The position numbers and the translations under genes were made by a program. DNA of 7,357 nucleotides from the NCBI GenBank assembly GCA_944364005.1, contig CALVVW010000057.1, positions 1 to 7,357 on the forward strand, given 5' to 3'. The DNA comes from an uncultured Bacilli bacterium (GTDB taxonomy: Bacteria; Bacillota_I; Bacilli_A; RF39; UBA660). Positions 1-4,989 of the stretch are shown in pieces. The notes below the pieces were generated by a model. It had not been told where the DNA came from and did no database searches. It saw only the letters and a program-made list of their open reading frames with translations. Within the stretch, counting starts at the first letter, position 1; each line of letters begins with the position of its first letter.

Positions 1-77
1 AACTTCGACCAAAACAAGATATTGATTTAGATGAAGATGAAATAGATGAGGAAGAGATATATGAAGAGAATAAGTAA
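1..77 (+). CDS. cdaA: C-terminal end of an upstream protein, probably diadenylate cyclase CdaA (partial)
   Basis: An open frame enters from the left edge (first full codon at 3) and ends at TAA 75-77. Only 24 residues are visible; they form a very acidic tail rich in Asp and Glu, with no catalytic motif. The identification comes from position: in Firmicutes the gene directly upstream of cdaR is nearly always cdaA, the membrane-bound enzyme that makes c-di-AMP from two ATP, and CdaR binds and modulates it. The stop lies 14 bases inside the preferred cdaR start, so the two genes would be translationally coupled and co-transcribed. The tail itself could belong to any protein; the name is an inference from synteny. 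Confidence 0.5.
   Translation, partial: LRPKQDIDLDEDEIDEEEIYEENK
48..54 (+). promoter_or_regulatory. Ribosome binding site choosing the cdaR start at 61
   Basis: GAGGAAG lies about 6-8 bases before ATG 61, while the in-frame ATG at 46 has no purine-rich site at a useful distance. It therefore favours 61 as the start, giving 452 residues instead of 457. The site is inside the coding sequence of the upstream gene. Confidence 0.55.
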
Positions 78-1419
78 AAGTATAAAATCAGTCTTTCGTC
101 ATATTGGATCATTCTTTGATAAATGGTTAATTACTCCCATAACAAAAGTTTTTTTGAAGATAGCGGATGTCTTTAAAGATAATGCTAAAAGTGTTGATCG
201 TATTGCTGGTAAGAAATCCACGTTGATTATTGTTAGTTTAGTACTTGCTTTTGGTGTCTTTGTAATTATAGATCAAGAATCTAGTGTTATGATTGATCAG
301 TATGCGGAAGTGTTATATGACGAACCAGTAACTGCTGTTTATAATGAAGAGTTATATGTTGTTGAAGGATTACCTAAAACAGTTGATATTACTTTGATAG
401 GTCAAAGAAGGCATATTTTCTTGGCTAAACAATCACCTTCTAAAGGTGTTACAGTTGATTTAACTGGATTAAAGCCGGGAAATCATAAAGTAACGTTAGA
501 ATACTCACAACGTTTAAAATCTTTAGATTATCGTTTGGATCCTTCTGAAGTGACAGTTACTATTTATGAAAAAGTTAGTGAGACTCGTACATTAACGGTT
601 GATATTCTACATCAAGATAATTTGGATAGTAAACTATATATTAATGATGTTGAGCTTGATAGAACTAATGTTATTATTAAGGGTGCTAAATATAAACTTG
701 AACAAGTTGCTACTGTACGTGCATTAGTAGATGTTGATGAAATTAGTAATCCACAAGCTGGTGAGTTAACGTTAAAAGATGTTCCTTTGGTTGCTTATGA
801 TGCTGAAGGTAAAACAGTTGATGTTGAAATTGTACCTAAGACAGTTGATGCTAAACTTACGATTACATCTCCAAGTAAAGAAATACCGGTTACTATTGTT
901 CCAACAGGTGATTTAGCATTTGGTAAAGCAATTACTTCTATTGAAACGAATGTTTCTAATGTTACAGTTTATGGTGAACAAAGTGCTATTGATAAGATTG
1001 AAGAATTGAAAGTAGAAATTGATGTTAAGGGATTAGATGCTGATAAAGAGTTTAATGTTACCTTGAAGAAACCAAATGGTATTACTGAGATTAGTGAAAA
1101 AACGATTACTGTATCAGTTAAAGTAGATAATTCAATTTCTAAAGAGTTTACAGTGGATCGAATTCAGTTTAGAAATCTTGCTGATGGTTATACAGTTCAA
1201 GCTTTATCGCAAGCGGATACTAAAGTTACTGTAGTTGTTAGTGGTAGTGCTGATATCGTTAATAATCTTGATGCATCCTCTATTACAGCTTATGTTAACT
1301 TGGACGGTTATAGTGTAGGTGAACATGAAGTGGATGTTAAGGTTGAAAAATCTAATGTATTACTTACTTATACACCGAAGACGAAACAAGTACAAGTAAG
1401 AATTTCTGAGAGTAGCTAA
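61..1419 (+). CDS. cdaR: CdaR-type regulator of diadenylate cyclase, YbbR domain protein
   Basis: The 452-residue protein (start 61; ATG 46 would add five) has a basic N-terminus of about 52 residues, one membrane segment at about 53-70, then an extracytoplasmic region of four YbbR-type beta repeats at about 84-170, 175-267, 272-355 and 359-448. The repeats show the usual pattern: a short strand ending in V-x-G-L or similar, then T-V-x-V-x-V-x-G, and a closing V-D-V/V-K-V strand. CdaR proteins of Bacilli carry three to four such repeats and modulate the membrane cyclase CdaA, which sets c-di-AMP levels and so potassium and turgor homeostasis. The overlap with an upstream partial gene fits cdaA-cdaR. 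The N-terminal cytoplasmic segment is long and looks amphipathic (repeated basic and hydrophobic residues at about 8-45). A terminator follows at once; glmM, the usual third gene, is absent. YbbR assignment is secure, the CdaR role likely. Confidence 0.85.
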   Translation: MKRISKSIKSVFRHIGSFFDKWLITPITKVFLKIADVFKDNAKSVDRIAGKKSTLIIVSLVLAFGVFVIIDQESSVMIDQYAEVLYDEPVTAVYNEELYVVEGLPKTVDITLIGQRRHIFLAKQSPSKGVTVDLTGLKPGNHKVTLEYSQRLKSLDYRLDPSEVTVTIYEKVSETRTLTVDILHQDNLDSKLYINDVELDRTNVIIKGAKYKLEQVATVRALVDVDEISNPQAGELTLKDVPLVAYDAEGKTVDVEIVPKTVDAKLTITSPSKEIPVTIVPTGDLAFGKAITSIETNVSNVTVYGEQSAIDKIEELKVEIDVKGLDADKEFNVTLKKPNGITEISEKTITVSVKVDNSISKEFTVDRIQFRNLADGYTVQALSQADTKVTVVVSGSADIVNNLDASSITAYVNLDGYSVGEHEVDVKVEKSNVLLTYTPKTKQVQVRISESS

Positions 1420-1435
1420 GGCTACTCTTTTTTTT
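1409..1435 (+). terminator. Intrinsic terminator of cdaR, stop codon in the loop
   Basis: Eight-base perfect arms AGAGTAGC (1409-1416) and GCTACTCT (1421-1428) enclose the four-base loop TAAG, whose TAA is the cdaR stop codon. A run of eight T follows (1428-1435). This ends the cdaA-cdaR transcript and separates it from the lipoprotein gene. Confidence 0.9.
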
Positions 1436-1473
1436 GCATATTTTTTTTATCAATGCATAGAGTTTAGTAGAAC

Positions 1474-1479
1474 TATGAT
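1474..1479 (+). promoter_or_regulatory. Possible weak -10 element for the lipoprotein gene
   Basis: TATGAT is the best -10-like hexamer in the short gap after the cdaR terminator. It has no TG extension and no recognisable -35 at 16-18 bases. A start site seven bases downstream would fall inside the ribosome binding site AGAGGTGG (1481-1488). It may therefore be a chance match, and the true promoter may be less canonical. Confidence 0.3.
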
Positions 1480-1491
1480 AAGAGGTGGATT

Positions 1492-2490
1492 ATGAAAAAA
1501 GTTTTGCTGGTTTTTTTCTTTAGTATATTTTTACTTTCTGGTTGTGGAAAATATGGGGAAGAAGATGTTATTAAAGATTTTAGTAAAAAAGTAGAAGATG
1601 CTAAGGCTTATTATGTAGAAGGAAATTTAGAACTTGTTAATAATGATGATGTTTATCACTATGATGTAGAAGTAGCTTTTAAGAAAGATAATTATTATCG
1701 TGTTAGTCTTACTAATACTGCTAATGATCATACTCAGGTTATTTTAAAAAATGATGATGGTGTTTATGTAGTTACTCCTTCTTTAAATAAGAGTTTTAAA
1801 TTTCAAAGTGATTGGCCATATAGTAACTCACAAATCTATTTATTAGAGGCCATTGTTAATGATATTAAAGATGATAAAGAACGCAGCTTTAAAGAAAGCA
1901 AGAATGGTTATATGTTCACTACTGCTGTTAATTATCCTAACAATCGTAATTTAATAAAGCAAAAAATTGAGTTATCCTCTAAACTAAAATTAAAGAAAGT
2001 TCAAGTATATAATAGTGATTCTGTTATTTGTATGACTATGGAATTTAAAGATATTGATTATTCTCCAACATTTAAAAAGAATTATTTTTCTTTAGATACT
2101 GTAATGAAAACATATTCTGTTAGTGAAGAAGAAGTAAAGCAGACTAGTAATTTAGATGATAGTATTTATCCATTAATGGTTCCTTCTGGTACAAAACTTA
2201 CTAATGAAGAAAAAGTAACAAAAGATAATGGTGAGAGAATTATTATGACTTTTGATGGTGAAAAACCTTTCTTATTAGTAGAGGAGACTGCTAATATTGA
2301 AGATGAGTTTACAATAATTCCTACTTATGGAGAACCATATCAATTGATGGATACTTTGGGTGTTATGACTAATAATTCTTTAAATTGGACTACTAATGGT
2401 ATTGAATATTATCTTGTTAGTGATGTATTGAATCAAGATGAATTAGTAGAGGTTGCTCAATCTATTGGTGTTGTTCAGACTATGAAATAA
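1492..2490 (+). CDS. YdcC/GerS-like lipoprotein with LolA-type fold
   Basis: The 332-residue protein begins with a lipoprotein signal peptide (M-K-K, a Phe/Leu-rich stretch, lipobox L-S-G-C with Cys18 as the lipidated residue), so it should be tethered to the outer face of the membrane. Residues about 22-205 resemble the LolA-like lipoproteins of Firmicutes such as Bacillus YdcC and Clostridioides GerS: E-D-V-I-K-D-F near the start, D-V-E-V-A-F-K-K-D-N-Y-Y-R-V, then V-T-P-S-L-N-K-S-F-K-F-Q-S-D-W-P at about 94-109. Residues about 223-328 look like the C-terminal DUF4367-type domain common in that family, ending in W-x(3)-G-I-E-Y and D-E-L-V-E-V-A-Q-S-I. The site AGAGGTGG at 1481-1488 supports the start. 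Terminators lie on both sides, so it is probably a single-gene unit. The molecular function is not known; in spore formers relatives act in the mother cell during spore envelope building. Confidence 0.75.
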   Translation: MKKVLLVFFFSIFLLSGCGKYGEEDVIKDFSKKVEDAKAYYVEGNLELVNNDDVYHYDVEVAFKKDNYYRVSLTNTANDHTQVILKNDDGVYVVTPSLNKSFKFQSDWPYSNSQIYLLEAIVNDIKDDKERSFKESKNGYMFTTAVNYPNNRNLIKQKIELSSKLKLKKVQVYNSDSVICMTMEFKDIDYSPTFKKNYFSLDTVMKTYSVSEEEVKQTSNLDDSIYPLMVPSGTKLTNEEKVTKDNGERIIMTFDGEKPFLLVEETANIEDEFTIIPTYGEPYQLMDTLGVMTNNSLNWTTNGIEYYLVSDVLNQDELVEVAQSIGVVQTMK

Positions 2491-2512
2491 AAGAGCTTTA
2501 CCTCTTTTTTTT
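2489..2512 (+). terminator. Intrinsic terminator of the lipoprotein gene
   Basis: Arms AAAAGAG (2489-2495) and CTCTTTT (2502-2508) around the loop CTTTAC, with T continuing to 2512. The left arm begins inside the TAA stop (2488-2490). The stem is mostly A-T and weaker than the other terminators here. Confidence 0.7.
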
Positions 2513-2525
2513 CTTGTGTTATAAT
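2497..2525 (+). promoter_or_regulatory. Extended -10 promoter of the thioredoxin-like membrane protein gene
   Basis: TGT followed by TATAAT (2517-2525) is a perfect extended -10. A partial -35, TTTACC (2497-2502, four of six matches to TTGACA), lies 17 bases upstream but overlaps the preceding terminator. Transcription would start near 2532, at the ribosome binding site itself, giving a leader of only about ten bases. Confidence 0.65.
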
Positions 2526-2531
2526 TTGATT

Positions 2532-2537
2532 GGGTGG
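2532..2537 (+). promoter_or_regulatory. Ribosome binding site choosing the start at 2542
   Basis: GGGTGG lies four bases before ATG 2542, matching the arrangement at the neighbouring genes. An in-frame TTG at 2530 overlaps this site and is not a plausible start. Confidence 0.7.
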
Positions 2538-2541
2538 TTAT

Positions 2542-3078
2542 ATGGCAAATAATAGACAATATAGAAGAAAAATGCATTCTAAAATAGATTCCATTGATTC
2601 TTCTTTTTCATCAGAAATGTTTAAAGTTGTAAAAGTATTAATTGCTGTTTTGGTTTTTTTAGCAGTATTTTATTTTTTAACCGTTTATCTTTTAGAAAGA
2701 GATGATACATCATCTAGTACTGTTGATACGACGCCTGCCGAAGCTGATATTCAGTATCAAAAGATTTTAGCAGGCAATAGTTTCTCTATGGATGATAATC
2801 ATTACTATGTTCTTTATTATGATATGTCTTCAGATGAGTTGAAATCTGCTTATACTAATATGGTTAGTACTTATGAGGATAAGGATGAGCATGTTCCTGT
2901 TTATACTGTAGATATGAGTAGTACTTTTAATAAGCAGTTTGTATCGGATTCTTCTAATCCATCTGTTCAATCTGTTGATAACTTAAAGATTTCTGGACCT
3001 ACTTTAATAGAAATTAATCAAGGTAAGGTTGTTAATTATGTAGAAGGAATCGATGCTATTTCTGATGTTTTAGAGTAA
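2542..3078 (+). CDS. Single-pass membrane protein with thioredoxin-like domain lacking cysteines
   Basis: This 178-residue protein has a basic, polar N-terminus (about 1-27), one hydrophobic membrane segment at about 28-50, a Ser/Thr/Asp-rich linker, and an extracytoplasmic domain at about 68-178. That domain ends in G-P-T-L-I-E-I-N-Q-G-K-V-V-N-Y-V-E-G (152-169), matching the cis-proline strand and the following N-G-K-x-V hairpin of thioredoxins (Pro153), and Y-Y-V-L-Y-Y-D at 88-94 fits the central beta strand before the active site. There is no cysteine anywhere in the protein, so no disulfide chemistry is possible; a structural or binding role is more likely. It has its own promoter and terminator and sits between two other envelope protein genes. 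I do not recognise a named family beyond the fold. Confidence 0.7.
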   Translation: MANNRQYRRKMHSKIDSIDSSFSSEMFKVVKVLIAVLVFLAVFYFLTVYLLERDDTSSSTVDTTPAEADIQYQKILAGNSFSMDDNHYYVLYYDMSSDELKSAYTNMVSTYEDKDEHVPVYTVDMSSTFNKQFVSDSSNPSVQSVDNLKISGPTLIEINQGKVVNYVEGIDAISDVLE

Positions 3079-3103
3079 GGAAATAACTTTCCTTATTTTT
3101 TTT
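3076..3103 (+). terminator. Intrinsic terminator, left arm starting with the stop codon
   Basis: Perfect eight-base arms TAAGGAAA (3076-3083) and TTTCCTTA (3088-3095) around the loop TAAC, followed by eight T (3096-3103). The first three bases of the stem are the TAA stop of the thioredoxin-like protein gene. Confidence 0.9.
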
Positions 3104-3112
3104 GGTATTTTA

Positions 3113-3121
3113 TGGTATGAT
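3113..3121 (+). promoter_or_regulatory. Extended -10 promoter of the S41 protease gene
   Basis: TGG followed by TATGAT is an extended -10 placed ten bases after the preceding T-run. No good -35 is present at 16-18 bases, where the sequence is terminator stem. A start near 3128 would leave a leader of about 20 bases before ATG 3149. Confidence 0.55.
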
Positions 3122-3137
3122 AGTAATAGATTGTATC

Positions 3138-3144
3138 GAGGTGG
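3138..3144 (+). promoter_or_regulatory. Ribosome binding site choosing the protease start at 3149
   Basis: GAGGTGG lies four bases before ATG 3149. The in-frame TTG at 3131 lies upstream of this site and is rejected as a start. Confidence 0.75.
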
Positions 3145-3148
3145 TATT

Positions 3149-4432
3149 ATGTTTAAACATAATAAAGATCCATTTGTGAGACCTAATTTTCATAAAATTT
3201 CTCAACTTAAGGAAGAAGAAGTTGATGATCGAGAAAATATTAGGGAGGTTATTGTCGAACATAAAAGCGGATTTAATACATTAGAAGTATTGATTGTTGT
3301 TGTTATCTCTATTGCCTTTGGTGTGGTTGTTGGATGTAGTTTGTCTATCTTTCGTGGAAAATATCAAAGTATGAGTTTATCGGAACCAGTAAAAGAAATG
3401 GTTGCGGTATATCAGAATATTTTAGATACTTATTATAAAGATATTGATGGTAATGATTTATCAGATGCCGCTATCAATGGAATGATATCTTCTTTGGATG
3501 ATCCTTATTCTGTTTATATGGATGAAGATGATTCTGATGTGTTTAATACTACTGTTGATGGTAGTTATGTTGGTATAGGCGTAACGGTTGTTGCTAGTAA
3601 TACAAGTGATTTTATTGTTATTGATGTTTTGGATAAGTCACCTGCACAGAAAGCTGGGGTTGAGGTTGGTGATGTTATTACTAAAATTGATTCTAAATCA
3701 GTTATAGGGTTAACACTTGATGATATTAGTTCATTGATTAAGGGAAAAGCAGGAAGTAAGGTCAAATTAACTTTATTACGTGGAGAGGATACTTTTACGA
3801 AGACAGTTACTCGTGGTAATGTTGAACTTGTGTCTGTTATTTCCAAACAATATGATGATGATATCGGATATATTTATATACAAAATTTTGCTGCTAATAC
3901 ATATCAACAATTTAAAAAAGAATTGAATAAATTAGAAAAGCAAGGTATGAAATCTTTAATTATTGATGTTCGCTCTAATCCTGGGGGACATTTAAATCAG
4001 ACTAGAGATATTTTAGAGTTGTTTATGAATAAAAATAAAGTTTTGTATCAGGTCGAATTTAAAAAAGATAAAGAGAAAATTAAGGACGAGACTAAAGCAT
4101 CTAGAGATTATCCTGTTATCGTGTTAATTAACTCTTCTAGTGCTTCTGCTTCTGAGATTTTGGCTGCTAGTTTTCAAGATTCTTATTCTCAGGCTACTTT
4201 AGTTGGTGAGACTACTTATGGAAAAGGAACTGTTCAACAAGCCTATTCTTTAACTGATGGATCTAGTTTAAAATATACTACGGAACGTTGGTTGACACCT
4301 AAGGGAAAATGGATTGATGGTAAAGGTGTTAGTCCTGATTATGAAGTTTCATTAGGTGATGATTATTTGAATAATCCTATCGATGATAATGATTTACAGT
4401 TACAAAAGGCTTTGGAATTGTTAAGAAAATAA
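3149..4432 (+). CDS. ctpA: C-terminal processing peptidase, S41 family, membrane-anchored with PDZ domain
   Basis: The 427-residue serine protease cleaves exported proteins near their C-termini outside the membrane. Domains in order: a cytoplasmic N-terminus of about 44 residues, membrane anchor at about 45-66, helical N-terminal region with L-D-D-P-Y-S at 116-121 (the family's S-x-x-D-P-Y/H-S element), PDZ domain at about 138-228 (Y-V-G-I-G-V, then S-P-A-Q-K-A-G-V-x-V-G-D-V-I), and the peptidase core at about 235-400. The core shows D-V-R-S-N-P-G-G at 273-280, S-A-S-A-S-E-I at 331-337 and G-K-G-T-V-Q at 358-363. By comparison with Prc and CtpB the Ser-Lys-Gln catalytic set is Ser333, Lys359 and Gln363; the Ser-Lys distance is one residue longer than in E. 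coli Prc. No C-terminal peptidoglycan-binding domain is present, unlike some Bacillus homologues. The symbol is generic: ctpA and ctpB cannot be told apart here. It has its own promoter and shares a terminator with the convergent sortase gene. Confidence 0.93.
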   Translation: MFKHNKDPFVRPNFHKISQLKEEEVDDRENIREVIVEHKSGFNTLEVLIVVVISIAFGVVVGCSLSIFRGKYQSMSLSEPVKEMVAVYQNILDTYYKDIDGNDLSDAAINGMISSLDDPYSVYMDEDDSDVFNTTVDGSYVGIGVTVVASNTSDFIVIDVLDKSPAQKAGVEVGDVITKIDSKSVIGLTLDDISSLIKGKAGSKVKLTLLRGEDTFTKTVTRGNVELVSVISKQYDDDIGYIYIQNFAANTYQQFKKELNKLEKQGMKSLIIDVRSNPGGHLNQTRDILELFMNKNKVLYQVEFKKDKEKIKDETKASRDYPVIVLINSSSASASEILAASFQDSYSQATLVGETTYGKGTVQQAYSLTDGSSLKYTTERWLTPKGKWIDGKGVSPDYEVSLGDDYLNNPIDDNDLQLQKALELLRK

Positions 4433-4463
4433 AAATACTAGGTTTTGCTAGTATTTTTATTTT
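4426..4463. terminator. Bidirectional terminator between the protease and sortase genes
   Basis: A perfect 16-base inverted repeat (left arm 4426-4441, right arm 4448-4463) encloses a six-base loop, GTTTTG. The inner part of the stem is ATACTAG/CTAGTAT and the outer part is A/T only, giving a T-rich tail in either direction. Both convergent genes stop inside it: the protease TAA at 4430-4432 and the sortase TAG at 4440-4438. Confidence 0.9.
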
Positions 4464-4989
4464 CTTCAATACTATTTATTACTAATTGTTTGTCACTATT
4501 TTCCGGGCTACAGGTTGTTAGTATTAATTGATTATTGTTATGCTTGTTTATATGAATATATCCACTTTTTTGTTCTTCCCAAATATTAATTACGTTATAG
4601 ATATAAATTTCTCCTTTATAATCTAATTCGATTTTGTCTCCTATAGTGATATCATTTAATTTTTCAAAATAAGCTATTGGTCCTGTTCCGGAATGTGCTG
4701 CTAGAAAGACAATACTGTTCTTTTCCGTAGGCATGATAGATTCTTTTAAGATAGTTATATTTTCTTCTACATTGTTAAGGGAGCTATCTTTTTTATATAG
4801 TGGTTGAGATAGTTTTATTTTATCTATTTTTAAATATCCAATTTTTTCTTGGTTCTTTTTAAAATCTATTTTATTTTCTTTCTTTATTTCATGTGTTTTA
4901 TTCGTTACCGGGTTTGTATCTATATAAATTTTATAACATATTAAAGAATATAATATTAGTAATCCAATTATTTTTAGAGTATTTTTCAT
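4438..4989 (-). CDS. Small membrane-anchored sortase, probable partner of the adjacent adhesin
   Basis: Sortases are cysteine transpeptidases that cut sorting signals and attach proteins to the cell wall. This 183-residue protein has an N-terminal signal-anchor at about 7-23, a charged linker to about 47, and a sortase domain from about 50 to 175. It opens with I-G-Y-L-K-I-D-K-I-K-L-S-Q-P-L-Y, carries the catalytic His99 in A-A-H-S-G-T-G and Cys160 in L-T-T-C-S-P. The Arg that completes the triad, usually about eight residues after Cys, is replaced: Lys167-Gln168 stand there (AAA CAA). The class is not clear; it is short and single-anchored like class D/E enzymes. Its ATG overlaps the adhesin stop as ATGA, and no ribosome binding site is visible, so translation is probably coupled to the adhesin. 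The substrate is inferred from that pairing. Confidence 0.88.
   Translation of the reverse strand: MKNTLKIIGLLILYSLICYKIYIDTNPVTNKTHEIKKENKIDFKKNQEKIGYLKIDKIKLSQPLYKKDSSLNNVEENITILKESIMPTEKNSIVFLAAHSGTGPIAYFEKLNDITIGDKIELDYKGEIYIYNVINIWEEQKSGYIHINKHNNNQLILTTCSPENSDKQLVINSIEENKNTSKT

Noticed and set aside
46..60. Upstream ATG at 46 as the cdaR start
   Set aside because: No purine-rich site precedes it at a suitable distance, whereas GAGGAAG fits ATG 61. The difference is only five residues, so it cannot be fully excluded.
2530..2532. TTG start for the thioredoxin-like protein
   Set aside because: It overlaps the ribosome binding site of ATG 2542 and lies just after the -10 element.
3131..3133. 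TTG start for the protease
   Set aside because: It lies upstream of the GAGGTGG site that clearly serves ATG 3149.
3565..3846. Open frame of 93 codons on the minus strand
   Set aside because: It lies wholly inside the PDZ region of the S41 protease gene, has no ribosome binding site or recognisable domain, and is best explained as a shadow of the real frame.
4986..4988. Mycoplasma-type code with TGA as tryptophan
   Set aside because: All tryptophans in these genes are TGG although the DNA is very AT-rich, and the frames read cleanly with the standard code; TGA here is a normal stop, apart from the separate question of low-level readthrough.
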